This document shows positions 54,677-63,971 of a stretch of DNA of 64,000 nucleotides, piece by piece. A program made the translations under genes and the position numbers. Under the pieces are notes generated by a model that was not told the origin of the DNA, made no database searches, and saw nothing but the letters and a program-made list of their open reading frames with translations. The stretch's first letter is position 1; each line of letters begins with the position of its first letter. Origin of the DNA: Rhodocytophaga rosea (lineage in GTDB: Bacteria; Bacteroidota; Bacteroidia; Cytophagales; 172606-1). The DNA is taken from assembly GCF_010119975.1 (NCBI RefSeq), contig NZ_CP048222.1, forward strand, positions 3,490,501 to 3,554,500, given 5' to 3'.

Positions 54677-55939
54677 ATGAAGCTTATTGATAGATTTACT
54701 TTATGGTACCTGTTTATATCTGCCATTGTGCTGGTGATAGGAGGAATGCTGGTATTTAACAGCGTACAAAACGAAATCCTGGCCGAAGAAGACCGCAGGC
54801 TCAGAGATACCGTAAAACTAATTGCCCGCTCACTCGAAGCAGGCACAGAAATAGATGATATTGCAGGGCATCAGGTAGCCATTCATGAACTGGCTCAAAC
54901 GGCTTCGCTTATCCCTATGCATGTAACGGATACACTGGCTTGGTTTGCCCCACACCAGCACTACGAACGGGAATTAAGAGCCACGGCTTCCTATAAGTTT
55001 AAAGACAAGCATTATTTTATTTCTGCCTCTAACCTGATTGCTGAATCAGATGATTTGCTGAAAGGTGTTTCAAATTCACTCTGGTGGACATTTCTGCTAT
55101 TGCTACTGGTCGTAGGTATTTCCAGCCGGCTTATTTCCAACTGGGTATTAAAGCCATTTCAAAATACTTTACAGGTGATACAATCCTTTCACCTCAAGCA
55201 GCAACACCCTATTGAATTAATGCCCACCACTACCAGGGAGTTTAAAACTTTAAATCAGTTTTTGAAGAAAATGACTACCAAAGCCCTGGAAGATTACCGT
55301 TCTTTAAAAGAATTCTCCGAAAATGCTTCTCATGAATTGCAAACACCTCTGGCGATTATCCGGGGAAAACTGGAACTGCTGATGGATCAGACTATCGATG
55401 ATAATCAGGCCAGGCTCATTCTGGAGGCACACAATGCAGTGGATAAGCTTTCTAAAATTAATAAATCGCTTACCCTGCTCACTAAACTCGAAAACCAGGA
55501 ATTTGAAGCCATACATCCCATCAATTTCAGTAAACTCACTGAAGATACCTTACAGTCATTCGATGAATTGGTGGAAATGAAATCGCTTGCGCTGGAAAAG
55601 CAGATCGAACCTAATATTCACCTCACCTTAAATCCGGAATTAGCCATTATTTTGCTCAACAATTTACTGGCAAACGCCATCCGCCATAATCATGAAAATG
55701 GCTCAATCAGGGTAATCCTATCTTCCGCCGGACTTACTGTTCAAAACACCGGAAATCCTCCTGAAATGCCTATTGAGCAATTGTTTGAACGCTTCAAAAA
55801 GAGCAACCAGAGCAGTGACTCCATTGGGCTTGGTTTGTCTATTGTGAAGCAGATCTGCGAGCTTAATTACTTCAAAGTAAACTACCGCTATCAGGATCAG
55901 TTGCATACCCTCGACATTGTCTTTTATCCGCCAGTCTAG
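54677..55939 (+). CDS. Sensor histidine kinase
   Basis: The 420-residue protein has TM1 (8-28) and TM2 (about 133-153) around a periplasmic sensor of about 100 residues, which is followed by a HAMP-like segment (LKPFQNTLQVIQSF). The phospho-accepting His219 is in FSENASHELQTPLAIIRGKL. The ATPase core shows LLANAIRHNHENG (N box), the G1 region LTVQNTGNPPEMP and SIGLGLSIVKQI. It is the natural partner of the OmpR regulator just upstream; the signal is unknown. Confidence 0.93.
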   Translation: MKLIDRFTLWYLFISAIVLVIGGMLVFNSVQNEILAEEDRRLRDTVKLIARSLEAGTEIDDIAGHQVAIHELAQTASLIPMHVTDTLAWFAPHQHYERELRATASYKFKDKHYFISASNLIAESDDLLKGVSNSLWWTFLLLLLVVGISSRLISNWVLKPFQNTLQVIQSFHLKQQHPIELMPTTTREFKTLNQFLKKMTTKALEDYRSLKEFSENASHELQTPLAIIRGKLELLMDQTIDDNQARLILEAHNAVDKLSKINKSLTLLTKLENQEFEAIHPINFSKLTEDTLQSFDELVEMKSLALEKQIEPNIHLTLNPELAIILLNNLLANAIRHNHENGSIRVILSSAGLTVQNTGNPPEMPIEQLFERFKKSNQSSDSIGLGLSIVKQICELNYFKVNYRYQDQLHTLDIVFYPPV

Positions 55940-56016
55940 CAACTTCAAATTTACTTCAAAGTGTTTTTAAAACTTTGACACCTAATATCAGTTGAATAGG
56001 TAAAAGGTGTATTGTT

Positions 56017-58434
56017 ATGAAGTTTTTCTGGACATTGTTGTTACTCATTTATTTTTCTTCCTTAAGCCAGGCTCAAAATACGCCGGTTACCCAGTTTATA
56101 ATAAAAGGTAAGATTGTAGATGAACAGAAACAACCGGTTCCTTTCGGCAATATAGCTTTATACCAGACCTCAGATTCTACGCTTACCACCGGAGCTGTTT
56201 CCGAAGAAGATGGTACCTTCTCTATCAGCACCAAACCAGGCTCTTATTATATCAAAATTACTGTTTTATCTTATCGGGAGCGGGTAATCAAAAATGTGCA
56301 GGTATCTACGCAGGATGTACAACTGGGTGTGCTTACGTTGAAAGCCAGTGCGGAAATGCTGGAAGAAGTGGTGGTAAAAGGGCAAAAAAGCCAGATGGAA
56401 ATGCAACTGGACAAACGTGTGTTTAACATCGGGCAAGACCTAGCCAATATTGGCGGAAATGCAGCCGAAATCCTGGATAATGTGCCTTCTGTAGCTGTAG
56501 ATGTGGAAGGAAATGTGAGTTTGCGGGGTAGCCAGAATGTGCGTATTCTCATTGATGGCAAGCCTTCTGGTCTGGCTGGTATCAGCAGTCCGGATGCCTT
56601 ACGGCAATTACAGGGCAATATGATCGAACGGGTAGAGGTAATTACTAATCCTTCGTCCCGCTACGATGCCGAAGGCGAAGTAGGTATTATCAATATTGTG
56701 CTCAAAAAAAATGTTAACCAGGGAGTAAATGGCTCCTTTACGGCCAATGTGGGATACCCAGATAATTATGGCGGCAGTTTTGATGTGAGCTACCGCAAAA
56801 ACAAAATAAATCTGTTCAGCAGTTACGGATTTAATTACCGTTCTGCGCCTGGCTATGGTTCTTCTTTTCAACAGTTCAATGATGTAACGGACAGCGGCAT
56901 AGATACTACTTTTTCCTATTCAGAAACCAACAAACGAACCAGGGGTGGCACTTCTCACAATTTCCGGGTGGGCATGGATTATTACCTGAACGACAAAAAT
57001 ATCCTGACAGGCTCCTTTCTCTACCGCAGGTCAGATGGGCGTAATTCTTCCAGGTTTGAGTATTCCGATTTTGATGGCACGGGTCAGTTGATACGTACCG
57101 TTTATCGTTCAGAGCAAGAGAAGGAACCGGAAGATAATATAGAGCTTGCCTTAAGTTACCGCAAAGAATTTGCCCAGAAAGGCCGTTCGCTTACGGCAGA
57201 TTTTAAATGGATAGAAACCAACGAACTGGAACTGGCCAGTTATATTCAGGAAGAACCGGATGCAACAATTTTTCAACGTGCCAGCAATACGGAGGATGAA
57301 CGCAATGCATTGTTCCAGGTAGATTATATTCATCCTATCGGCGAAAAGGGCAAATGGGAAGCTGGATTAAAAAGTACCAACCGCCTGCTCAATAATGATT
57401 TTCTGGTAGAGGAACTGGCCGGAGAAAACAGCTGGGTAGGGCAGGAAGGTTTTGACAACTACCTTACTTATACCGAAAACATTCATGCGGCTTATCTGAT
57501 GGCTGGCAATCAGTTCCGGAAGTTTTCATTGCAGGCTGGGGTAAGAGGCGAATTTTCGGATATTATTGTAGAACGGCCGGAACTGGATGAGAAAAATATC
57601 CGCAGGTATTTTAATCTGTTTCCCAGCGCTCATTTGTCTTATGAAATTAATAAGAGCAAATCTGTACAACTCAGTTATAGTTACCGGCTAAGCCGCCCGG
57701 GCTTCAGAGAATTATTGCCTTTTTCAGGAATCAGCGATGCCCGTTCTATTATGGTAGGCAATCCCCGTTTGAATCCTGAATATACACATTCTCTGGAAGG
57801 CGGATATTTGCTCAATTTTGAGAATGGTTCTCTGCTTTCCAGTGCCTATTACCGCTACCGGACAGGTGTAATTCAGCGGATCAGTATTGTAGATTCAATA
57901 GGTTTCCGGCGGATGTTCCCGGTAAATCTGGCTACCCAGAATGCATATGGCCTCGAATTTAATGCCTCTTATACTATTCAAAACTGGTGGCGGCTCAATG
58001 GGAATATAAATTTTTACCGGGCTATCACCAGTGGTTCCTTTGAAGGACAATCCCTATACAGCGATGCCTATACCTGGACTACCCGGGCTACTTCCAAAAT
58101 GACTTTTTTCAAGCGGCTGGATTTTCAGGCTGGTATTAATTACCGGGCTCCCCAGGATATTCCACAAGGCAGGGAATTATCCAGCTATTCTATTGACCTG
58201 GGCTTATCTACCGATGTGCTCAAAGGGAGGGGAACACTTACCTTAAATGTGCGTGATCTGCTTAATACCCGTAAAAGAAGGCTCATTATTGAAGAAGAGG
58301 GGCAATATTCCAACTCTGTTTCTCAGGGGCGTGTGCGTCAAACCTTGCTTACATTTACCTACCGCCTCAACCAGCAAAAGGATTCCAAAAGCCGGGAACG
58401 GGATTCTGAAGATGATTCTGAAAATGGCGGATAA
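56017..58434 (+). CDS. TonB-dependent outer-membrane receptor with regulatory domain
   Basis: The 805-residue precursor has a signal peptide (FFWTLLLLIYFSSLSQAQ). A carboxypeptidase-regulatory domain follows (about 27-110: GKIVDEQKQPVPFGNIALYQ, YYIKITVLSYRERVIKNVQV). The plug domain is at about 120-235 (EEVVVKGQKSQMEMQLDKRV, VSLRGSQNVRILIDGKPSG, VEVITNPSSRYDAEGEVGII). The rest is a beta-barrel of the OMP_b-brl type ending in LLTFTYRLN and a charged tail (QQKDSKSRERDSEDDSENGG). It lies 77 bases after the histidine kinase gene, so the two-component system and the receptor form one module. Substrate unknown. Confidence 0.92.
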   Translation: MKFFWTLLLLIYFSSLSQAQNTPVTQFIIKGKIVDEQKQPVPFGNIALYQTSDSTLTTGAVSEEDGTFSISTKPGSYYIKITVLSYRERVIKNVQVSTQDVQLGVLTLKASAEMLEEVVVKGQKSQMEMQLDKRVFNIGQDLANIGGNAAEILDNVPSVAVDVEGNVSLRGSQNVRILIDGKPSGLAGISSPDALRQLQGNMIERVEVITNPSSRYDAEGEVGIINIVLKKNVNQGVNGSFTANVGYPDNYGGSFDVSYRKNKINLFSSYGFNYRSAPGYGSSFQQFNDVTDSGIDTTFSYSETNKRTRGGTSHNFRVGMDYYLNDKNILTGSFLYRRSDGRNSSRFEYSDFDGTGQLIRTVYRSEQEKEPEDNIELALSYRKEFAQKGRSLTADFKWIETNELELASYIQEEPDATIFQRASNTEDERNALFQVDYIHPIGEKGKWEAGLKSTNRLLNNDFLVEELAGENSWVGQEGFDNYLTYTENIHAAYLMAGNQFRKFSLQAGVRGEFSDIIVERPELDEKNIRRYFNLFPSAHLSYEINKSKSVQLSYSYRLSRPGFRELLPFSGISDARSIMVGNPRLNPEYTHSLEGGYLLNFENGSLLSSAYYRYRTGVIQRISIVDSIGFRRMFPVNLATQNAYGLEFNASYTIQNWWRLNGNINFYRAITSGSFEGQSLYSDAYTWTTRATSKMTFFKRLDFQAGINYRAPQDIPQGRELSSYSIDLGLSTDVLKGRGTLTLNVRDLLNTRKRRLIIEEEGQYSNSVSQGRVRQTLLTFTYRLNQQKDSKSRERDSEDDSENGG

Positions 58435-58442
58435 TTCTTTTA

Positions 58443-58889
58443 ATGAAAAACTATTCTGTTGAATTGCCGTACCTCCCAGCTATGAAGAAATTATTTGATA
58501 CCACCATCCATGCCTCCGCTGTACACATTTGCCTGTTATTACTCAGGGTCGGATCTGCCGCTTTAATGCTTACCCATGGGTTGCCTAAACTCAGTAAAGT
58601 GATGGATGGGGATTTTCAGTTCGGCGATCCCTTAGGTATAGGAAGTACTCCCTCCTTATTTATGGCCGTTTTTGCAGAAGTAGGCTGCTCCATATTACTG
58701 ATACTTGGCCTCGCCACCCGACTAGCTACCATTCCACTTATTATCACCATGTCGGTAGCTACTTTTATTGTACACACCAAAGATCCCTTTGCCAGGCAGG
58801 AATTGCCTTTACTGTATCTCATGATTTTTATCGTACTTCTCGTACTAGGTAGTGGCAAATACTCTATCGATTCGCGGATTAAAAGGTAA
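58443..58889 (+). CDS. DoxX family membrane protein
   Basis: The 148-residue protein has four membrane helices with DoxX hallmarks: LLRVGSAALMLTHGLPKLSK, FGDPLGIGSTPSLFMAVFAE and GCSILLILGLATRLATIPLI. DoxX proteins are linked to quinol oxidation, thiosulfate or redox metabolism in other bacteria, but the role in Bacteroidota is not settled. It starts eight bases after the TonB receptor stop, so it is the last gene of the regulator-kinase-receptor operon. An alternative start is ATG 58482. Confidence 0.85.
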   Translation: MKNYSVELPYLPAMKKLFDTTIHASAVHICLLLLRVGSAALMLTHGLPKLSKVMDGDFQFGDPLGIGSTPSLFMAVFAEVGCSILLILGLATRLATIPLIITMSVATFIVHTKDPFARQELPLLYLMIFIVLLVLGSGKYSIDSRIKR

Positions 58890-58952
58890 GATTGATAGAT
58901 TTTATGTATTCATGTAGTCAACAGAGTTTTGCGTTGCAGACTATTGATAGTA

Positions 58953-59627
58953 CTATCTTTGATGTTGTACACTGTTATTTTTGAATATAGTATCCATCCT
59001 TTCTCTGTCGTAGTCAAGTAGCCAATCATTGAATTGCTCATATATGGGCTGTAGTGTATTTCTATCACTCGCAATTATGTCAAGTCCTCGGTCATCGTAC
59101 ATATGGAAAATAAGCTGTTTGTCAATATTTAGGAAATACAGTTCTTTGTCTGTTAATATTCCTCTGTTATCTAACCTTGGCTGTCTGCGTGGAAAATCTG
59201 AATGAGCAATAGCCATTAATATATTTCTATAGCTTATTTTATTGGCTGTAGTTTTTATGATAGCCATATTTCTTAAATCAAATCTATCAGTAGGCTCATA
59301 AAGGTGTTTAACTTTAAAAAAAGTGATTTGAGATTTGTTAACACCTTTTATTTGTTTGAAACTGTAATTTGATGTTCTGATTTTTCTACGTTTCCATTTG
59401 AAGTCAAGCAATATAAAAAAGACGTTATCAGAAGAATCAAATATTGCTTCAAACAATACTGAAGCTCTTTTCACGACCTCTGTAAAATATTGGTCTGTAT
59501 TTGTCTTGCCTACTTGTAAATCAAACCGCAATCCATATGACCCATTGTAAAATAAAGGTTCTCTGATAATAAGACCTCTGAAATTGTCAGCTAAAAATTG
59601 TCTATATTCTTGTTTTAAAGTAGGCAT
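58953..59627 (-). CDS. DUF3885 domain protein
   Basis: The 224-residue cytoplasmic protein ends in the DUF3885 pattern LIFHMYDDRGLDIIASDRNT, followed by LQPIYEQFNDWLLDYDRERM. Its first part (FLADNFRGLIIREPLFYNGS, GLRFDLQ) also fits. No activity is established for the family; members often occur near polymorphic toxin or immunity loci, as I recall. The gene is visibly more AT-rich than its neighbours, and the surrounding intergenic sequence is similar, which suggests recent acquisition. It stands alone on the minus strand between DoxX and the lactonase gene. Confidence 0.75.
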   Translation of the reverse strand: MPTLKQEYRQFLADNFRGLIIREPLFYNGSYGLRFDLQVGKTNTDQYFTEVVKRASVLFEAIFDSSDNVFFILLDFKWKRRKIRTSNYSFKQIKGVNKSQITFFKVKHLYEPTDRFDLRNMAIIKTTANKISYRNILMAIAHSDFPRRQPRLDNRGILTDKELYFLNIDKQLIFHMYDDRGLDIIASDRNTLQPIYEQFNDWLLDYDRERMDTIFKNNSVQHQR

Positions 59628-59663
59628 TTAAATTACTCAGATGACATATAACAACCAATAATA

Positions 59664-60683
59664 TTACCAGCCTGCGCCTTTAGTAGAAGTTTTTATGCGG
59701 CATACATACATATCAGCCGTAATATATAAAACCGAACCATCTTCGCCCCAGGCGCAGTTAGCGGTAAGTACCCCGGTTTCGATGCGGCCTAATAACTTGC
59801 CTTCCGGCGAAAAAATCCAGATGCCCCCAGGACCAGTCGCAAACAGATTTCCTTTGTTATCTACTTTTAAACCATCCGGCAAGCCAGCCATTTTACTGAG
59901 TTGCGCTGTTGCATCATATAAAATTCTGCTTTTGCCTAAGGTACCATCCGGATTCACTGGAAACGCTTTCCAGATGGCTTGTTTTTCATCCGACTGTGCT
60001 ACATACAAGGTTTTCTCATCCGGCGAAAAAGCAATTCCATTCGGACGTGTCATTTCTTTGGTAAGTAAGGTTACTTTGCCATCGGTAGAAAGTTTGAAAA
60101 CACCGCAGAAATCCATTTCCCGGGTGGGATCATCCTGTTTTTTGGGCAAACCATAAATCGGATCGGTAAAATACATATCCCCATTCGATTTAAACACCAC
60201 ATCATTGGGGCTGTTGAGTCGTTTGCCCATATAATTATCTACTAAGGTGCGTTTGCCTCCTTTCCAGTTCATCTGAGAAATGCGGCGGTCGCCATGTTCG
60301 CACATCACCAGATTGCCTTGTTTATCCAGTACTAGTCCATTGCTGCCTGGTTCATCCCCATATACAGCCACTCCAGTATACCCTGCCGGTTTCATAAACA
60401 GGCTTACTCCTTCGCCTGACTTCCACTTCATAATCGAATTCCTGGGAATGTCGGAGAATAATAAGTAGCTGCCATCTTTGATCCAGACCGGGCCTTCGCT
60501 CCATTCAAATCCGGAAGCAAGCACCTCAATTTTGGCATCTGCGGGAATCAAGGCATCCAGTGCCGGATTCTCCCGGACTATTTTTCCTAGCGTTGGATAA
60601 ATGGTATTGTCCTGCGCATTTGACTGATTGAAAGAAAAAGTGAGTACAGATACGGCGAAAAGATAAGTAAATAGGTGGCGCAT
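59664..60683 (-). CDS. Secreted SMP-30 / gluconolactonase-like beta-propeller protein
   Basis: The 339-residue precursor has a signal peptide (LFTYLFAVSVLTFSFNQSNAQ). It is a six-bladed propeller with SMP-30/gluconolactonase motifs: GFEWSEGPVWIKDGSYLLFS, DIPRNSIMKW, PGSNGLVLDKQGNLVMCEHG, LNSPNDVVFKSNGDMYFTDP, RPNGIAFSPDEKTLYVAQSD and PDGLKVDNKGNLFATGPGGI. Conserved Glu, Asn and Asp residues at the blade tops would bind a divalent metal. It hydrolyses sugar lactones or related esters in the periplasm; the true substrate is unknown. Confidence 0.92.
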   Translation of the reverse strand: MRHLFTYLFAVSVLTFSFNQSNAQDNTIYPTLGKIVRENPALDALIPADAKIEVLASGFEWSEGPVWIKDGSYLLFSDIPRNSIMKWKSGEGVSLFMKPAGYTGVAVYGDEPGSNGLVLDKQGNLVMCEHGDRRISQMNWKGGKRTLVDNYMGKRLNSPNDVVFKSNGDMYFTDPIYGLPKKQDDPTREMDFCGVFKLSTDGKVTLLTKEMTRPNGIAFSPDEKTLYVAQSDEKQAIWKAFPVNPDGTLGKSRILYDATAQLSKMAGLPDGLKVDNKGNLFATGPGGIWIFSPEGKLLGRIETGVLTANCAWGEDGSVLYITADMYVCRIKTSTKGAGW

Positions 60684-60900
60684 AGTTTACAGAATAATAG
60701 CTTGTTTTCGAATAAGAAAATTCTGGTCGTAAATAAAAGAAAATATTAGTTTTTCGAAATGAAACTGAAGTAGAAATCTGCTTATTTATAATTGGCTTTT
60801 ACTGAGGAACTGAAAATAAAGGTATTTAAAAATTCAATAAACCATTTGTTTTTTATAATTTAATCTGCAAAGCCATTTCACCTAACTTCCATTCCTTACT

Positions 60901-62235
60901 ATGTCAGATCATCACGCTTCCGAGCCACATTTACAGCGTTCATTAGGACCATTTATGCTCTGGGGCTTAGGTGTCGGGCTGGTGATTTCAGGCATGTATT
61001 TCGGCTGGAATTTAGGGCTTGAAAAAGGCGGAACGTTGGGTTTTGCCATTGCTACATTTTTCATCATCATTCTCTACATCACCTTTACTTTCTCTTATGC
61101 CGAACTAGCCTGTGCCATTCCAAAAGCCGGTGGCGCATTCGACTATGCTACTCAGGCATTAGGCAAAGGTCCGGGCTTTATTTGTGGCGTTGCCCAGCTC
61201 ATTGAGTTTATTTTTGCACCTCCAGCCATTGCAGCAGCTATCGGCGCTTATTTTCATATCTACTTTCCGGATATTCCGGTAGTAGTCATAGCCATTATAG
61301 CCTATGTATTATTCACCACACTTAATATTATTGGCCTGAAGCCAGCCACCCTATTTGAAATGGTGATTACGATTCTGGCCGTAGCAGAGCTCTTGCTATT
61401 TGCCGGGATTACGCTGCCGCATATAGAAGTGAGTAATTTTTCAAAAAATGCGCTTCCCCATGGAGTGGCTGGTATTTTTGCTTCCGTACCTTTTGCTATA
61501 TGGTTTTTTCTGGCGATTGAGGGAGTCGCTAACCTGGCTGAAGAAACAGTAAATCCCCAGAAAAACATCAGTACTGGCCTTACCTGGACTATAGCCACAC
61601 TGGTTTTTTTATGCGTTCTTACTTTTGTAAGTGCCGTAGGCGTGAATGGGTGGGAAAGTATTGTGTTTACGCCTTCCGGACAAACTTCTGATTCTCCCTT
61701 ACCTATGGCATTGGCACAAGTGGCTGGCAGTTCTGAATTGATGTATCACTTACTGGTAAGCATCGGCCTGCTGGGATTAGTAGCTTCTTTTCATGGAATT
61801 ATTCTGGCGGCTGGAAGGGCTTCTTTCGAATTTGGAAGGGTAGGCTATGCTCCTAAATGGCTTGGAAACATTCACCCTCGTTTTAAAACGCCAGCCTATG
61901 CTTTGCTTGTGAATATGGGCATTGGCATTATTGCTTTACTGACTGGCAAAACCGGAGAGATTATTACGCTGGCTGCTTTTGGAGCGATTACTTTGTACAT
62001 CTTTTCCATGATTTCCTTGTTTGCCCTGCGGAAAAAGGCTCCACAATTACCTCGACCATTTAAAGTACCTGTATATCCCTGGTTTCCTGGTATTGCTCTG
62101 ATATTAGCTGGTATCGCCTTACTTGCCATGTGTGTGTATAATCTGAACCTGGCTGTTATTTACCTGAGTATGCTGGCACTGGCCTATATTGGATTCCGTT
62201 TTGTGAGTAAAAAGGAATTGAAGGTGTATAAGTAA
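60901..62235 (+). CDS. Ethanolamine-type APC permease
   Basis: The 444-residue protein has 12 membrane helices and the APC signature. Its sequence closely follows ethanolamine permeases: RSLGPFMLWGLGVGLVISGM, YFGWNLGLEKGGTLG, CAIPKAGGAFDYATQALGKG, FIFAPPAIAAAIGAYFH, AIEGVANLAEETVNPQKNI, GRASFEFGRVGYAPKWLGNI. It probably takes up ethanolamine across the inner membrane. A glutamine synthetase homologue follows, separated by a dispersed-repeat element that starts three bases after this stop. Together they suggest glutamylation of ethanolamine as an entry route; this is an inference. Confidence 0.86.
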   Translation: MSDHHASEPHLQRSLGPFMLWGLGVGLVISGMYFGWNLGLEKGGTLGFAIATFFIIILYITFTFSYAELACAIPKAGGAFDYATQALGKGPGFICGVAQLIEFIFAPPAIAAAIGAYFHIYFPDIPVVVIAIIAYVLFTTLNIIGLKPATLFEMVITILAVAELLLFAGITLPHIEVSNFSKNALPHGVAGIFASVPFAIWFFLAIEGVANLAEETVNPQKNISTGLTWTIATLVFLCVLTFVSAVGVNGWESIVFTPSGQTSDSPLPMALAQVAGSSELMYHLLVSIGLLGLVASFHGIILAAGRASFEFGRVGYAPKWLGNIHPRFKTPAYALLVNMGIGIIALLTGKTGEIITLAAFGAITLYIFSMISLFALRKKAPQLPRPFKVPVYPWFPGIALILAGIALLAMCVYNLNLAVIYLSMLALAYIGFRFVSKKELKVYK

Positions 62236-62237
62236 CT

Positions 62238-62432
62238 GTCTGGAACCTGGATTTATCGGATTTGGGGATTTTTATGGTTAAGGATTGAATAGCTGAATGT
62301 TACATTGTTGAATGGTTGAATTATATCAATCTATTTGTAAAACTAAGTATTGTATTTCATCCTACTAAGACCCATACATAATAGAGTTAAAATCCGGATA
62401 ATCCTTTAATCTGATAAATCCAGGTTCCAGAC
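62238..62432. repeat. Dispersed inverted-repeat element, copy C
   Basis: The left arm (62238-62270) begins GTCTGGAACCTGGATTTATC, and the right arm (62391-62432) is its reverse complement ending in AAATCCAGGTTCCAGAC. It starts three bases after the permease stop codon. The remaining 183 bases up to the next gene (62433-62615) hold no recognisable feature; a GCGGGATTTTTTT near 62557-62569 is only loosely pairable with CCCGC about 40 bases upstream. Confidence 0.85.
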
Positions 62433-62615
62433 TAAATCAATTGCCATATCTTAACAGCATACTATTGCAGGCAAAGTATACCACTTTCCGGATTTGAAAA
62501 CATTGTAATCTTTAACTCCCGCTATTTTTTAACCTACTTTATTTTTTTGTTATCTGCGGGATTTTTTTCAACTTACCTGCCATCGATTTAGCACATTTTC
62601 CAAAAGCCTTACTCT

Positions 62616-63971
62616 ATGACGATTGATCAAATTCTGGAATTTGTCCGGAAACATCCACTGGCAAAAGTAAAACTGGCAGTGACTGATATAGATGGCATCT
62701 TACGGGGTAAATATATTTCTGCGGAAAAATTTGCTGGCGTGGCAGAGAGCAACCTGGGTTTTTGTGATGTAGTTTTCGGTTGGGATGCAGGTGATGTGGC
62801 GTACGACAATGTAAAACTAACCGGATGGCACACTGGCTACCCCGATGCTTCTGCTCAGCTTGATTTAAGCACCTTCCGGAAGATTCCTTGGGAGCAGGAG
62901 GTCCCCTTTTTCCTGGGTGAGTTCATAGATAGTCAGGGCAAGCCAGCTTATTTTTGTCCGCGGCAATTATTAAAAAGAATAAAGAATGACACGGAAAAGG
63001 AAGGATACAAGGCGTATTTTTCACAGGAATTTGAGTGGTTTAACTTCCGGGAAACGCCCAACACCCTGCAAGATAAAAACTACCGGAATGCCACACCGCT
63101 AACCCCTGGAATGTTTGGCTATTCTATTTTACGAACTACTCTTGAAAATCCCTTTTTTACTGATTTATTTGAGCTGTTACGTCAATTCAATGTTCCGCTG
63201 GAAGGATTGCATACGGAAACTGGCCCAGGGGTTTACGAAGCAGCCATTACGTATTGTGATATATTGGAAGCGGCAGACAGAGCTGTGTTATTTAAAACAA
63301 GCGTAAAAGAAATAGCCTATAAGCATGGCATTATAGCCACCTTTATGGCGAAAATAGATGAAAATTTACCCGGATGCAGCGGCCATGTGCATCAGAGCAT
63401 CTGGGATAAAGATTCAAAGCATAATCTTTTTTATGAGGAGGCCGCTCCCCATAAAATGAGCAAATTTATGGAAAGCTACATTGCCGGGCAGTTATACTGC
63501 TTACCTCATATTTTACCTATGTATGCACCTACAGTAAACAGTTATAAACGCTTGGTGCAAGGAGCCTGGGCACCTACCACACTTACCTGGGCAATAGATA
63601 ACCGGACTGTAGCACTCCGGGCGTTACCAGCCAGCAGTAAATCAACCCGGCTAGAAACGCGTGTGGTAGGCTCGGATTGTAACCCTTATTTAGCGATGGC
63701 CGCTTGCCTGGCTTCAGGTTTATATGGCGTACGGAATGGCTTGTCTTTACAGGAAGCAACGATAGGAAATGGGTATCAGGACAATTCTCATGGGTTACTC
63801 CCTGGAAATCTACAGGAAGCTACTGCCAGAATGAAAGAGTCCGCTATTGCAAAAGAATTACTGGGCGAGTCGTTTGTTGAACATTTCTGTCTCACCCGTG
63901 AATGGGAATGGCGGCAGTATGCCAAAGTTGTAACAGACTGGGAACTCAAGCGCTATCTGGAAATCATTTAG
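62616..63971 (+). CDS. Glutamine synthetase family protein, probable gamma-glutamyl-amine ligase
   Basis: The 451-residue enzyme has the GS beta-grasp start (AVTDIDGILRGKYISAEKFA). The catalytic domain motifs are ETGPGVYEAAI (acidic metal residues), GCSGHVHQSIW, APTVNSYKRLVQGAWAPT, NRTVALRALPAS with ESR-like TRLETRVVGSD, and NPYLAMAACLASGL. The ligase joins glutamate to an amine using ATP. Its immediate neighbour is an ethanolamine-type permease, and homologues such as Streptomyces GlnA4 make gamma-glutamylethanolamide, so an ethanolamine-specific role is likely but not shown. The ORF is complete, ending 30 bases before the window edge. Confidence 0.85.
   Translation: MTIDQILEFVRKHPLAKVKLAVTDIDGILRGKYISAEKFAGVAESNLGFCDVVFGWDAGDVAYDNVKLTGWHTGYPDASAQLDLSTFRKIPWEQEVPFFLGEFIDSQGKPAYFCPRQLLKRIKNDTEKEGYKAYFSQEFEWFNFRETPNTLQDKNYRNATPLTPGMFGYSILRTTLENPFFTDLFELLRQFNVPLEGLHTETGPGVYEAAITYCDILEAADRAVLFKTSVKEIAYKHGIIATFMAKIDENLPGCSGHVHQSIWDKDSKHNLFYEEAAPHKMSKFMESYIAGQLYCLPHILPMYAPTVNSYKRLVQGAWAPTTLTWAIDNRTVALRALPASSKSTRLETRVVGSDCNPYLAMAACLASGLYGVRNGLSLQEATIGNGYQDNSHGLLPGNLQEATARMKESAIAKELLGESFVEHFCLTREWEWRQYAKVVTDWELKRYLEII

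Noticed and set aside
62518-62570. A CCCGC...GCGGG pair before the glutamine synthetase homologue
   Set aside because: The loop would be about 40 bases with only a 5-6 bp stem, which is too weak for a terminator or riboswitch call.
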